A stretch of DNA of 64,000 bases from Ferrovibrio sp046297595 (GCF_046297595.1 NZ_JBKBHT010000001.1:372001-436000), one strand, 5' to 3'; positions 54,696 to 64,000 are shown, counted from the stretch's first letter. Numbers and translations are program-made. Notes: a model not told the origin generated them from the sequence alone.

Positions 54696-55907
54696 CTATT
54701 CCGCCAAATTTTGTGGCAATTTCAATATGATACCGGCTGCCGCGACGCAGCCCAGGGCGCAGATCGCAATCGGCCAGGTGTAGCTGCCGGCGATGTCGAA
54801 GACCCAGCCGGCCAAAGTAGGACCCAGCAGGGTGCCGGCCGCCACCGAAGTGTAGAGCACACCCAGCACGGCCGACATGGCGCGCAGGCCGAACAGGTCG
54901 GCCGTGAAGGCGGGGATCAATGCGACGAAGCCGCCGTAGAACAACCCGAAGGCCAGCGCGAAGATGGCGAGCGCGAGGAAGCCCTGCGCCATGATCCAGT
55001 AGGCCAGCGCCACGCCGCTGAGCAGCATCACGAGGCTCAGGCTGCGGCCTCGCCCGATCCGGTCGGCCACGCCGCCCAGCACGAAACGGCCCAGCGTGCT
55101 GCCCACGCCGATCAGGCCGACCAGCCAGACGCCTTCGGTGCGGCTGAGGCCCTGGTCCATGGCAAAGGGCGCCAGATGCACGAAGGGGACGAAGGTGCCG
55201 ATGCAGTTCAGCGCGCCGGCGGCATAGAGCAGCCAGAAGGCGCGATGGCGCAGCACGGCGCGCAGTTCCATGCCGGCCGGCGGACCGGACATCGCCGTGA
55301 CCTGCCCTTTGGCGCCATCGGGCTGCAGACCCATCGCGGCCGGCGAAGCGCGCAGCAACACCGTGGCCAGCGCACCCAGCGCCAGCACGATGACGCCGAA
55401 CAGCACATAGGTGCCGCGCCAGCCCAGATGTTCGATGGCGAAAGCAGCCGCCGGCGGCGCAGCCATGGTGCCAATGCCAATGCCGGCCACCGCCCAGCCC
55501 GAGGCCTGGCCGCGTTTGGCCAGGAACCAGCGCTGCACCGTGCCGATGGCCGGCACATAGGAAAACCCCACGCCGATGCCGATACCAAGGCCGTAGAAGA
55601 TCACGATGGATGCCAGGCTGTCGGCGAAACTGGCCGCGATAAGCCCCAGGCCGATGCAGGCCATGCCGAAACCCACCACCGGGCGCGGCCCGATGCGGTC
55701 GGCCAGCCGGCCGCTGAACGCGCCGAGCGCGAAATAAAGGAAACCGGCGGCGGAGAATACCAGCGACACGGTGCCGCGCGAGGCGCCGAATTCGCTGCTC
55801 AAGGGTTCGAAGAAGGCCGGAAATGTGTAGGCCGCGCCAAAACCGGTGAACATCACCAGGAAGGCGGCGGAAACGACGATCCATCCGTAGAAGATGGAAC
55901 CCATCAC
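54696..55907 (-). CDS. MFS transporter (OFA/monocarboxylate-like)
   Basis: 403 aa with 12 spans. GWIVVSAAFLVMFTGFGAAY at the N-terminus and GRLADRIGPRPVVGFGMA (motif A) resemble the oxalate/formate antiporter and monocarboxylate branch. The substrate is unknown. The start overlaps the UDG stop by 4 nt. Confidence 0.88.
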   Translation of the reverse strand: MMGSIFYGWIVVSAAFLVMFTGFGAAYTFPAFFEPLSSEFGASRGTVSLVFSAAGFLYFALGAFSGRLADRIGPRPVVGFGMACIGLGLIAASFADSLASIVIFYGLGIGIGVGFSYVPAIGTVQRWFLAKRGQASGWAVAGIGIGTMAAPPAAAFAIEHLGWRGTYVLFGVIVLALGALATVLLRASPAAMGLQPDGAKGQVTAMSGPPAGMELRAVLRHRAFWLLYAAGALNCIGTFVPFVHLAPFAMDQGLSRTEGVWLVGLIGVGSTLGRFVLGGVADRIGRGRSLSLVMLLSGVALAYWIMAQGFLALAIFALAFGLFYGGFVALIPAFTADLFGLRAMSAVLGVLYTSVAAGTLLGPTLAGWVFDIAGSYTWPIAICALGCVAAAGIILKLPQNLAE

Positions 55908-56767
55908 AGGCCGAGCTGTTCCAGCTTTGCCGCCAGTTCCAGCATGTCGTGCCAGGCTTCGCGCTTCACGCCGGGCTGGCGCAGCAGATAGGCCGGATGC
56001 AGCAGTGGCATGGCCGGAATATTGATGCCCTCGCGCTGGTATTCATGCCAGCGGCCGCGCGTGCGGGTGATGCCCTGCGTGGTGCCCAGAAGGGTGGCGG
56101 CGGCATGCTTGCCGGCACAGGCGATCACCTTCGGCTGCGCCAGTTCGATCAGGCGTTCGATGAAGGGCTTGCAGGCAAGGATTTCCTCGGTGGAGGGATC
56201 GCGGTTGCCCGGCGGCCGCCAGAACAGGATGTTGGAGATGTAGGTATTCTGCTCGTCGCGGCCGATGGCCTTCAGCATGCGGTCGAGCAACTGGCCGCTT
56301 TCGCCCACGAAAGGCAGGCCCTGGGCATCTTCGTCGCGGCCGGGCGCCTCGCCGATGATCATCAGTGGCGCCTGCGGGTTGCCGCGGGCAATGACTGTGT
56401 TGGTGGCGGTGGCTTTCAGGCCGCAACCCTCGAAGGCCCTGATCGCCGCTTCCAGTTCGGGAATGGTCTGGCAGGCCTTTGCCGCGCGCCGGGCAGCACC
56501 CTCCACTTCGGAGGCCGAGAGCAGTGCCGGCGTGACAGAAGCAGCCTGACGGGGTGGCATGGCCTGCCGCTGCGCGCTCTGACCGGCTGTCGCTGGGGCA
56601 GCCGCAGGGGCAGGATTCGCCGGCTGCCGGACAGCCTCCCGGGGCGGTGGCGCCTGGGTACGGTCCACCGGCTGCTCGCCGATGGCCTCGTCCACGCCGG
56701 CTTCGGCGTAGAACAGGACGATCTCGAGCAGAGATGGCGGAAAATCAGTGGCTTCCGTTACGTTCAT
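55904..56767 (-). CDS. Uracil-DNA glycosylase, family 4 type
   Basis: 287 aa from MNVTEATDF at 56767 (the frame is open to 56836). Motif A GEAPGRDEDAQGLPFVG and YISNILFWRPPGNRDP are family 4/5 signatures; cysteines C156-like (EGCG), ACKPF and others fit an iron-sulfur cluster. It removes uracil from DNA. The N-terminal 100 residues are Pro/Ala-rich and poorly conserved. Confidence 0.9.
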   Translation of the reverse strand: MNVTEATDFPPSLLEIVLFYAEAGVDEAIGEQPVDRTQAPPPREAVRQPANPAPAAAPATAGQSAQRQAMPPRQAASVTPALLSASEVEGAARRAAKACQTIPELEAAIRAFEGCGLKATATNTVIARGNPQAPLMIIGEAPGRDEDAQGLPFVGESGQLLDRMLKAIGRDEQNTYISNILFWRPPGNRDPSTEEILACKPFIERLIELAQPKVIACAGKHAAATLLGTTQGITRTRGRWHEYQREGINIPAMPLLHPAYLLRQPGVKREAWHDMLELAAKLEQLGL

Positions 56768-56927
56768 GGTCCGGCTGACAGGGCTCGCGCCGTTGGCTTG
56801 CCCCCCATAGTCTGGTAAGCAAACAGGGGACGTCAACCCAAGACGTCCGATTAAAAAGACCAGCCATTACGACCAGCCGCCACAGGCCCGACCGGCCCAC
56901 GGCCAAAAAGTTAAGGGGTGCCCCGCG

Positions 56928-58589
56928 ATGGAACGCGAAGCGATGGAATACGACGTGGTGATCGTGGGCGCCGGCCCGGCCGGGCTGTCTGCCGCGATCC
57001 GCCTGAAGCAGCTCGCTGCCGAACAGGACCATGACGTATCGGTTTGCGTGATCGAAAAGGGCTCGGAAGTCGGCGCCCATATCCTGTCGGGCGCGGTGAT
57101 CGATCCCGTCGCGCTGAACGAACTGATGCCCGACTGGAAGGAAAAGGGCGCGCCGCTCAACACGCCGGTCACCGACGACCGCTTCATGATCCTGACTGAA
57201 GCGAACCACATCCCGATCCCGAACATCGCCCTGCCGCCGCTGATGAACAATCACGGCAACTACATCGTCTCGCTCGGCAATGTCTGCCGCTGGCTGGCGA
57301 GCCAGGCGGAAGAACTCGGCGTCGAAATCTTCCCAGGCTTTGCCGCCGCCGAAGTGCTGTATGGCGAAAAGGGCGAAGTGGTCGGCGTCGCCACCGGCGA
57401 CATGGGCATAGGCCGCGACGGCGAGAAGAAGTCGAGCTACACGCCGGGCGTGGAGCTGCGCGGCAAATACACGCTGATCGCCGAGGGCGTGCGCGGCTCG
57501 CTGGCGAAGGAACTGCAGGCCAAATTCAATCTGCGCGACGGCGTCGATCCGCAGAAGTTCGGCATCGGCATCAAGGAGCTGTGGCAGATCGACCCGGCCA
57601 AGCACAAGCCGGGCCTGGTGATCCACACCCAGGGCTGGCCGCTGGACAGCGCCACCGGCGGCGGCAGCTTCATGTATCACCTGGAAGACAACCAGGTGGC
57701 GGTCGGCTTCGTGATCCACCTGAATTACCAGAATCCGCACCTGTCGCCATTCGACGAATTCCAGCGATTCAAGACGCATCCGTCCGTGCGCGAGTATTTC
57801 GAGGGCGGCAAGCGCATTTCCTACGGCGCACGCGCCATCAACGAGGGCGGCCTGCAGTCGATCCCGAAGCTGACCTTCCCGGGCGGCGCGCTGATCGGCT
57901 GTTCGGCCGGTTTCGTCAACCTGCCGCGCATCAAGGGCAGTCACAACGCGATGAAGACCGGCATGCTGGCCGCCGAAGCCGCCTTCGAGGCGCTGAAGAA
58001 CGGTTCGGCCGGCGGCGACGAGCTGGCCGCCTATCCCGAATCCTTCAAGACCTCGTGGTCGTTCAAGGACCTGTGGAAGGTGCGCAACGTGAAGCCGGCG
58101 CTTGGCTACGGCATGTGGCTCGGCACGCTGGTCGGCGGCATCCATATGTGGCTAAACGACCTGGGCCTCGGTTTCCTGGTGCCCTGGACCACGCGGCATA
58201 CCAAGGCCGATCACGAGAGTTTGAAGCCCGCTGCCCAGTGCAAGCCGATTGCCTATCCGAAGCCCGATGGCAAGATCAGCTTCGACAAGCTGTCGTCGGT
58301 GTTCCTGTCGAACACCAACCACGAGGAGGATCAGCCGATCCATCTGCGCCTGAAGGACCCGTCGATCCCGATCGCGAAGAATCTGCCGATCTACGACGAA
58401 CCGGCGCAGCGTTACTGCCCGGCCGGCGTCTACGAAGTGCTGCGCGACGACGCCGGCAAGAATCCGCGTTTCCAGATCAACGCGCAGAACTGCGTCCACT
58501 GCAAAACCTGCGACATCAAGGATCCGGCGCAGAATATCAACTGGACCGTCCCGGAGGGGGGCGGCGGTCCGAATTATCCCAACATGTGA
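56928..58589 (+). CDS. Electron transfer flavoprotein-ubiquinone oxidoreductase
   Basis: 553 aa. The N-terminal FAD site is VIVGAGPAGLSAAIRL. The C-terminal 4Fe-4S cluster region has CPAGVYEV and NCVHCKTCDIKDPAQNINW. It passes electrons from fatty-acid and amino-acid dehydrogenases through ETF to ubiquinone. The start MEREAMEYD is chosen; M6 is also possible. It is separated from the next gene by 4 nt. Confidence 0.95.
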   Translation: MEREAMEYDVVIVGAGPAGLSAAIRLKQLAAEQDHDVSVCVIEKGSEVGAHILSGAVIDPVALNELMPDWKEKGAPLNTPVTDDRFMILTEANHIPIPNIALPPLMNNHGNYIVSLGNVCRWLASQAEELGVEIFPGFAAAEVLYGEKGEVVGVATGDMGIGRDGEKKSSYTPGVELRGKYTLIAEGVRGSLAKELQAKFNLRDGVDPQKFGIGIKELWQIDPAKHKPGLVIHTQGWPLDSATGGGSFMYHLEDNQVAVGFVIHLNYQNPHLSPFDEFQRFKTHPSVREYFEGGKRISYGARAINEGGLQSIPKLTFPGGALIGCSAGFVNLPRIKGSHNAMKTGMLAAEAAFEALKNGSAGGDELAAYPESFKTSWSFKDLWKVRNVKPALGYGMWLGTLVGGIHMWLNDLGLGFLVPWTTRHTKADHESLKPAAQCKPIAYPKPDGKISFDKLSSVFLSNTNHEEDQPIHLRLKDPSIPIAKNLPIYDEPAQRYCPAGVYEVLRDDAGKNPRFQINAQNCVHCKTCDIKDPAQNINWTVPEGGGGPNYPNM

Positions 58590-58593
58590 GACG

Positions 58594-60351
58594 ATGACAG
58601 ACACAGCCTCCCGCAAGCGTCACACCATCCCTTCCCTCCGCCCGCATGCGCGCCTGCTGGCCGTTGCCGCGCTGCTGACCCTGCCGCTGACCGCCTGTGG
58701 CGGCGATGCCGGCATGGCGAGCGGGGGTCCACGCGGCACCTATCGCCTCGACAGCCCGTACGGCAACTTCCTCGCCGCGCGGCATGCACGCCAGACCAAC
58801 GACACCACGGCGGCAGCGGATTATTACATGCGTGCCCTGCGCGAGGACCCCGGCAGCGCATTGCTGAACCAGGGTGCTTTCGTCGCGCTGATCGCCGATG
58901 GCCGGGTCGCCGAGGCCGTCGCTCTGGCGCCGGCATTGCGCGAACTCAATCCGGGCGAATACCTGCCGCGCATGACGCAGGCCTCGGCCATGATGCTGAT
59001 GCGCGATTACGACGGTGTGTTGCGGCTGGTAAGTGACGGCCCCAATAACGGCATCCATGCCGCTTTCAACCCGCTGCTGGCCGCCTTTGCCCATGCCGGC
59101 AAGGGCGAGGTTGACCAGGCCGTCGCCAGCCTGCAGAAACTGGAACGCCATCCGCTGCTGGGCGGCGTGCAGGCGCATCTGCGACCGCTGCTGCTGGACA
59201 TGCTGAACCAGGCCGAACCGACCGAGGCAGCCTATCGCGACGTGATCGAAGGGCGCGAGCGGCCCGGCACCCGCCTGGTGGATGGCTATGCCCGCTTCCT
59301 GGAACGGAATGGCCGCATGGCCGAGGCGCGCCGCCTGCTGGACCAGCAGCTGGCGATCAATCCCGACAATCCGGTTTTGCTGCACGGCCTGCGCCGGCTG
59401 GATACCAAACGCACCGTGCCGGTCGAGCCGCTGGTCAGCAACGCCGTGGAAGGTCTGGCCGAGGCGCTGTTCGCCTCGGCTTCCGCCTTCGGCCGCTCCG
59501 ATGGCGGCGAGCTGGCCGAACTGCATCTGCAGCTTGCGCTGTTCCTGCGGCCCGACCTGGACGATGCCCGCATGCTGCTGGGCGACATCTACGAAACGCG
59601 CGAACGCTGGGAACAGGCGCTGGCAATGTATGGCCGCATCTCGCCGGCCTCCGCCTATGCCGAAAGCGCACAGCTGCGCCAGGCCTGGTGCATCAACGAA
59701 CTGGGCCGTGGCGAGGACGCCATCCGCATGCTGCGCCGCATGGCTAATGCCGCTCCTACCAGCCCGCGCGCGATCCTCACCCTGGCCGACCTGCACCGGC
59801 AGATGGAACGCTGGACCGAGTCGGCAAGGGAATACAGCGAAGGCCTGGAGCGCATCAAACAAATCGAACCGCGCCACTGGGCGATCTACTTCGGCCGAGG
59901 CGTCGCCTATGAACGCTCGAAGCAGTGGGACAAGGCCGAGGCCGACATGCTGAAGGCCCTGGAACTGCAGCCCGACAACCCGCTGGTGCTGAACTACCTC
60001 GGCTATTCCTGGGTCGACATGAACCGCCATATCGAACGCGCCACGAAAATGATCGAGCGCGCCGTGGCCCTGCGGCCCAACGATGGCGCCATTGTCGACA
60101 GCCTGGGCTGGGCGCTGTATCGCCAAGGCCGCTATGAGGAAGCCGTGGTGCAGCTGGAACGCGCCGTCGAGCTGAAGGGCGGCGATCCCGTGATCACCGA
60201 TCATCTGGGCGATGCCTACTGGAAGGTTGGCCGCCGCGAGGAAGCCCGCTTCCAGTGGCGTCGCGCGCTGGGTCTCAAGCCCGAGCAGGACCTGGCCATA
60301 CAGGTGCAGCGCAAGATCGAGCAGGGCCTCGATCCGGTCGCCACCAAGTAA
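58594..60351 (+). CDS. TPR-repeat lipoprotein
   Basis: 585 aa. A lipobox LPLTAC puts the lipidated cysteine at about 35, so it is probably anchored in a membrane facing the periplasm. Many TPR repeats cover about 50-560 (ALELQPDNPLVLNYLGYSWVD, IVDSLGWALYRQGRYEEAV). Function unknown; such proteins often scaffold envelope assembly. It is 4 nt after the ETF-QO gene and ends 4 nt before ispE. Confidence 0.88.
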   Translation: MTDTASRKRHTIPSLRPHARLLAVAALLTLPLTACGGDAGMASGGPRGTYRLDSPYGNFLAARHARQTNDTTAAADYYMRALREDPGSALLNQGAFVALIADGRVAEAVALAPALRELNPGEYLPRMTQASAMMLMRDYDGVLRLVSDGPNNGIHAAFNPLLAAFAHAGKGEVDQAVASLQKLERHPLLGGVQAHLRPLLLDMLNQAEPTEAAYRDVIEGRERPGTRLVDGYARFLERNGRMAEARRLLDQQLAINPDNPVLLHGLRRLDTKRTVPVEPLVSNAVEGLAEALFASASAFGRSDGGELAELHLQLALFLRPDLDDARMLLGDIYETRERWEQALAMYGRISPASAYAESAQLRQAWCINELGRGEDAIRMLRRMANAAPTSPRAILTLADLHRQMERWTESAREYSEGLERIKQIEPRHWAIYFGRGVAYERSKQWDKAEADMLKALELQPDNPLVLNYLGYSWVDMNRHIERATKMIERAVALRPNDGAIVDSLGWALYRQGRYEEAVVQLERAVELKGGDPVITDHLGDAYWKVGRREEARFQWRRALGLKPEQDLAIQVQRKIEQGLDPVATK

Positions 60352-60355
60352 TGCC

Positions 60356-61249
60356 ATGGCCGATGGCCTGAGCCGGCTGGCGCCGGCCAAGATCAACCTG
60401 TTCCTGCATATCACCGGCCGGCGCAGCCCCGGTTCGGATCAGGGGGGTTACCATGAACTGGAAAGCCTGGTGGTGTTCGCCCAGGCGCCGCACGCCTGCG
60501 ACCGCATATCCGTCGCGCCGGCCGAAGCTTTAAGCCTGCGCATCGATGGCCCGCAGGCGGGGGATTTGAGCGACGGCGACGACAATCTGGTGCTGCGGGC
60601 GGCGCATCTGCTGCAGCCGATGAACCTGAAGACCGGCCATGAACGCGGCGCGGCGCTGACGTTGAGCAAAAACCTGCCGGTGGCATCGGGCATCGGCGGC
60701 GGTTCGGCCGATGCGGCGTCGGCGCTGCATTGCCTGCGCGCGCTGTGGGGCATCGAGATCGACGACGACACTTTGGGCCGCGCCGCGCTGAAACTGGGCG
60801 CCGATGTGCCGGTCTGCCTGTTCGGCCGCGCCGCGATGATGAGCGGCATCGGCGAAACCCTGCAGCCCATGCCCGCCCTGCCCGCCTTCTGGCTGGTGCT
60901 GGCCAATCCGGGGGTCGCACTGGCGACAAAGGACGTATTCGCCGCACTGAACGGCCAGCTCGGTCCGCCGCAGCCTTTCGAGCGTCGGCCCGCCAGCGCC
61001 GCCGACCTCGCCATCCTGCTGCGCGCACGCCGCAACGACCTGGAAGCACCGGCGCGTTTCCTCGCGCCCGAGATCGACCCAGTGCTGGCGGCACTCAAAG
61101 CCCAAGCCGGCTGTATGCTGGCGCGCCTGTCGGGCTCGGGCACCACCTGCTTCGGCTTGTTTGCCACCGAACGCGAAGCGGATTTCGCCGCGCGCAACCT
61201 GGCCCGCGCCTATCCGAAATGGTGGGTCGCCGCCACGGCCGCCGGCTGA
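60356..61249 (+). CDS. ispE: 4-diphosphocytidyl-2-C-methyl-D-erythritol kinase
   Basis: 297 aa from MADGLSRLAPAKINLFLHI at 60356. The GHMP kinase motif PVASGIGGGSADAA is visible, as are APAKINLFLHI and GLSGSGTTCFGLF-like parts. It phosphorylates CDP-ME in the MEP isoprenoid pathway. The frame is open further upstream inside the TPR gene, but the true start follows its stop. Confidence 0.93.
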   Translation: MADGLSRLAPAKINLFLHITGRRSPGSDQGGYHELESLVVFAQAPHACDRISVAPAEALSLRIDGPQAGDLSDGDDNLVLRAAHLLQPMNLKTGHERGAALTLSKNLPVASGIGGGSADAASALHCLRALWGIEIDDDTLGRAALKLGADVPVCLFGRAAMMSGIGETLQPMPALPAFWLVLANPGVALATKDVFAALNGQLGPPQPFERRPASAADLAILLRARRNDLEAPARFLAPEIDPVLAALKAQAGCMLARLSGSGTTCFGLFATEREADFAARNLARAYPKWWVAATAAG

Positions 61250-61358
61250 AGGCCGGATGACGGAAAAGCAATCTTTCCGACCCCAGCCTGAGACTGGAAA
61301 TGCCGCCGCGCTCCGACTATTGTCCGGCCCGCCCGGACGCTGCGGCGGCCAGGCCTGC

Positions 61359-61433
61359 TGGGGCGTCGCCAAGCGGTAAGGCAGCGGTTTTTGGTACCGC
61401 CATGCGGAGGTTCGAATCCTCCCGCCCCAGCCA
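61359..61433 (+). tRNA. tRNA-Gln (UUG anticodon)
   Basis: 75 nt. Acceptor TGGGGCG/CGCCCCA, anticodon arm GCGGT-TTTTGGT-ACCGC (anticodon TTG), T-arm GTTCGAATC and encoded CCA. It lies 109 nt after ispE. Confidence 0.93.
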
Positions 61434-61450
61434 ACTTTTCCGAAAATCGA

Positions 61451-62260
61451 CTATGGATCGTGCCGCTTTGGCCAGATGCGGCGCGGGTCGATGCCGGCGG
61501 GAAAGCGCATCAGCAGGAACATCGCGAAGCCCAGCATCGGCCAGTAGAACCACAACGCGCCGGGGCTGGTCAGCAGGTTGATGACCAGCAGGAAAAGCGA
61601 CAGCACACCCAGGCGCCAGGCCTGCGCGCGCCATTTGGCAAACGCTGCCTCGGTATCCTGATTGGCTGGCCCGGGCCGGGCCGGCGCATCATGATCATGC
61701 CCCGACCTGGCGGCATGGTCCGGACCGCCACCCAGCAGCACACGATAGGCCTGCACAGGTTCGGCGATATTCTTGATCTCGCGCGGCCCGAGGAAATCGA
61801 AACCGATATCCAGTTTCTTGCGCACCTGTTCGAACACCGCGCCGGAGATGCAGATGCCGCCGGGATCGGCCAGGGATTCCAGCCGCGCGGCGACGTTTAC
61901 GCCATCGCCATAGATGTCGCTGCCGTCCAGCATCACGTCGCCCAGGTTGATGCCGATGCGGAACTGCATGGGTGACCGGGTCGGATCTTCCGCGTTGCGC
62001 GCGGCGATGCGCCGCTGCGTCTCCACGGCGCAGAACACGGCTTCCACCGGAGACCCGAATTCCGCCACCAGCCCGTCGCCCCAGGTATTGATCAGGCGGC
62101 CATGATGCTGGCCGATCAGGTCGGTCATGACCCCGCGATACAGCTTCAGGCGCGTGACAGTGCCGACCTCGTCGCGCTCGACCAGCGCGCTGTAGCCCTG
62201 CACGTCGGCGCAGAAGATCGTGGTCAGCTTGCGGCGGATATCTGCGGTCTGGTCGGTCAT
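61451..62260 (-). CDS. Adenylate/guanylate cyclase with C-terminal 2TM domain
   Basis: 269 aa. The class III cyclase domain has FCADVQGYSALVERDE, NTWGDGLVAEF and YGDGVNVAARLESLA, with D19 and D63 as metal ligands. At the C-terminus KWRAQAWRLGVLSLFLLVIN and WPMLGFAMFLLMRF form a 2TM domain. It makes cAMP or cGMP; its specificity is not determined. It is convergent with the tRNA. Confidence 0.9.
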   Translation of the reverse strand: MTDQTADIRRKLTTIFCADVQGYSALVERDEVGTVTRLKLYRGVMTDLIGQHHGRLINTWGDGLVAEFGSPVEAVFCAVETQRRIAARNAEDPTRSPMQFRIGINLGDVMLDGSDIYGDGVNVAARLESLADPGGICISGAVFEQVRKKLDIGFDFLGPREIKNIAEPVQAYRVLLGGGPDHAARSGHDHDAPARPGPANQDTEAAFAKWRAQAWRLGVLSLFLLVINLLTSPGALWFYWPMLGFAMFLLMRFPAGIDPRRIWPKRHDP

Positions 62261-62434
62261 GGCCGTATCCCTGGGATACCGTCAGCCTATACGCCGCCTG
62301 CCGGGCGATAAAGCGACTTCCGCAGGATTTCGCGATCCACCGCACGCCGGACCGCGCCGGAATAGCCGATTCCCGCGGCGGAGCATCTCGCCTACTATGC
62401 CGTCACGCTGAGACAAAAAAGGATTCGGGCAGCC

Positions 62435-63634
62435 ATGACCGAACAGCAGCTTTCGCGCGGCGCGGCGAAACTGACCGCCTTCGACAATGCCGAGATGGAT
62501 TTCCAGCTCATGCGATCGCTCGGCGCCGCTGCCTTCGGCGGCGGGTCGGTGGGCGAGATCGCCCGTGCCCGCGCAGCGATCATCGATGGCGATCCGGCCA
62601 GCTGGGTAGCGGCCTTCGGCGCGCTGGCCGCCCGTGTGGAGGCACCCAAAGCTGGCGGCGACGCCTTGCGCGGCGACGCGGCCCTGCGCGCCAGCATGTA
62701 CTGGCGTGCGGCGGAATATTACGCCCGGCCGGAAGATGCCAGCACCCTGGGCCGCAAATCCCGCATCGTGTTCCAGGCGGCGATGGAACTGCTGGGCATC
62801 GCCTGCAAAACCATCGTGGTGCGGCTGAACGGCGAAAGCCTGACCGGTTACCTGCTGGCGCCAGCGCGGGAAGACAAAAGACCTGCACCGCTGATCGTGG
62901 GTTTAAGCGGCTTCGATGGCAGCACCGAGGAACTCTATTTCGAGATCGGGGCGGCGGCGCGGCAACGCGGTTATGCCTGCCTGCTGATCGAGGGTCCGGG
63001 CCAGGCCGGCACGCGGCGGGAGAATCCGAATTCGGTCTTCACGCCGGATTATGCGCCGGTGGTGCATGCTTTCATCGACGCGATCAAAGATCGTGGCAGC
63101 ATCGACCTGCAGCGCAGCGCGCTGTATGGCATCAGCTTCGGTGGCTATTTCGCCAGCCAGGCGATGGCGGCCGGCGCGCCCTGCCGTGCCCTGGTCGCCA
63201 ACAGTCCAATCCTCGATCTGCAGGCCTATATGACGGCCTTCATCGGTCCCGGTCTGTGCGCCGATCCGCCGGATATCAAAGTGGACGAGATCGACGAGGT
63301 GCCCGACGCGGTATTGCCGCCGCTGCTCAAGCATGGCCTGCGCACATCCTGCCTGCGCTTCGGCACCGATACCTTCGCAGGCTTCCTGCAGCGCCTGGGC
63401 GACTTCAAAGTCGCGCAGCCCGCCGCCATCGCCTGCCCCGCGCTGGCGCTTTATGGCGAAGGCGAAGGCGCCGAGGTGGAACGTCAGGCAAAGGCATTCG
63501 CCGCGCAAGTGAGCGGCCCCGTCACACTGCGACAATTCCGTGACGACGAAGGAGCCGGCGACCATTGCCAGTTCGGCAACCTCGCGCTTTCGGCCGCCGT
63601 GGTGCTCGACTGGCTCGACGACCTGTGGCGCTGA
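62435..63634 (+). CDS. Alpha/beta hydrolase (FrsA/DUF1100-like)
   Basis: 399 aa. The nucleophile is in YGISFGGYFAS; GLSGFDGSTEE gives the oxyanion region. The N-terminal 125 residues form a helical cap. Similar to esterase or acyl transferase types, with an unknown substrate. It follows a divergent gap of about 170 nt with no clear motif. Confidence 0.8.
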   Translation: MTEQQLSRGAAKLTAFDNAEMDFQLMRSLGAAAFGGGSVGEIARARAAIIDGDPASWVAAFGALAARVEAPKAGGDALRGDAALRASMYWRAAEYYARPEDASTLGRKSRIVFQAAMELLGIACKTIVVRLNGESLTGYLLAPAREDKRPAPLIVGLSGFDGSTEELYFEIGAAARQRGYACLLIEGPGQAGTRRENPNSVFTPDYAPVVHAFIDAIKDRGSIDLQRSALYGISFGGYFASQAMAAGAPCRALVANSPILDLQAYMTAFIGPGLCADPPDIKVDEIDEVPDAVLPPLLKHGLRTSCLRFGTDTFAGFLQRLGDFKVAQPAAIACPALALYGEGEGAEVERQAKAFAAQVSGPVTLRQFRDDEGAGDHCQFGNLALSAAVVLDWLDDLWR

Positions 63635-63644
63635 CGCTGCCGGC

Positions 63645-63658
63645 TTGATCTGTCTCAA
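63645..63658 (+). promoter_or_regulatory. FNR-type box of the alcohol dehydrogenase gene
   Basis: TTGAT-CTGT-CTCAA, one mismatch to consensus. The -10 TATCCT (63680-63685) has its centre 31 nt away, the class II activator geometry. It is 58 nt before the ATG. Confidence 0.55.
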
Positions 63659-63715
63659 GGCGGTTTTCATCCCGCTGCCTATCCTTGACCCGCCCCGGGA
63701 CAAGGAGATGCGATC

Positions 63716-64000
63716 ATGGCCCAGATGATGAAAGCCGCAGTGGTACGCGAATTCGGCAAGCCGCTGAGCATCGAGCAGGTGCCCGTGCCGAAGCCCGGCC
63801 CGGGTGAAGTGTTGGTGAAGATCAAGGCCAGCGGCGTCTGCCATACCGATCTGCATGCCGCCGATGGCGACTGGCCGGTGAAACCGAAGCTGCCCTTCAT
63901 TCCCGGCCATGAAGGCGCCGGCATCGTTGCCGCCCTGGGTCCCGGCGTGACCGGACTGAAGGAAGGCGATGCGGTGGGCGTGGCCTGGCTGCATGATGCC
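63716..64000 (+). CDS. Zinc alcohol dehydrogenase (AdhP-like), partial
   Basis: The first 95 codons are visible; the gene runs off the right edge. MMKAAVVREFGKPLSIEQVP, SGVCHTDLHAADGDWP and PFIPGHEGAGIVAALG match AdhP, with C and H as catalytic zinc ligands. AAGGAG stands 7 nt before the ATG. It oxidises primary alcohols or reduces aldehydes. FNR control suggests a role under low oxygen. Confidence 0.92.
   Translation, partial: MAQMMKAAVVREFGKPLSIEQVPVPKPGPGEVLVKIKASGVCHTDLHAADGDWPVKPKLPFIPGHEGAGIVAALGPGVTGLKEGDAVGVAWLHDA

Overview
This is 64 kb of high-GC DNA from an alphaproteobacterium, probably of a Rhodospirillales type. The evidence is the gene order carA-carB-greA and yqeY-dnaG-rpoD, an ETF-ubiquinone oxidoreductase, SHP/DHC cytochromes and several FNR-type boxes. 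The species cannot be named from the sequence.

The core chromosome lies on both sides of one large insertion. On the left (1-10,967) a minus-strand unit reads carA, carB, greA, an alpha/beta hydrolase and a response regulator cut by the window edge. A divergent plus-strand unit reads yqeY, dnaG, rpoD and a tRNA-Ile(CAU). The carA leader has a sigma-70 promoter followed by an intrinsic-terminator hairpin, which suggests attenuation.

The central 25,946 bp (10,988-36,933) is a Tn7-like transposon. Its ends start TGTCGGTGAC, it is flanked by a perfect 5-bp duplication (CATGA), and it sits 20 bp past the tRNA-Ile CCA end. It encodes TnsA, TnsB, TnsC and a 507-aa TniQ/TnsD. tnsC has an in-frame TAG at codon 24, so the element may be immobile or need readthrough or restart. 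The cargo is a defence island: (1) an operator-controlled MerR-like regulator, an N6-adenine methyltransferase and a PIN nuclease, which may be an undescribed system; (2) an orphan AbiEi-like gene behind six 12-bp tandem repeats; (3) a Gabija-like OLD nuclease plus UvrD-type helicase pair; (4) an uncharacterised 387-aa protein; (5) an SF2 helicase-nuclease fusion; (6) a complete Wadjet operon jetABCD with a divergent KfrA-like regulator and a matching inverted operator pair.

To the right (36,939-64,000) the chromosome resumes. First come a DUF6455 gene and an SHP/DHC/cytochrome b561 cluster with a PepSY protein and a two-component system. Next is an acetate-type sodium symporter (DUF4212 plus SSS) with a DnaQ-like exonuclease and a CBS/DUF294 protein. 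These are followed by a YeeE/YedE transporter, then mostly housekeeping genes: radical SAM protein, flavin reductase, GNAT, MoaB, lytic transglycosylase, MFS, uracil-DNA glycosylase, ETF-QO, TPR lipoprotein, ispE, tRNA-Gln, adenylate cyclase, alpha/beta hydrolase and the start of an alcohol dehydrogenase. Three promoters here (DUF6455, YeeE/YedE, alcohol dehydrogenase) have an FNR-type box whose centre is 31 nt from a -10 hexamer, the class II activator arrangement, so the host probably uses an FNR-like regulator for low-oxygen growth.
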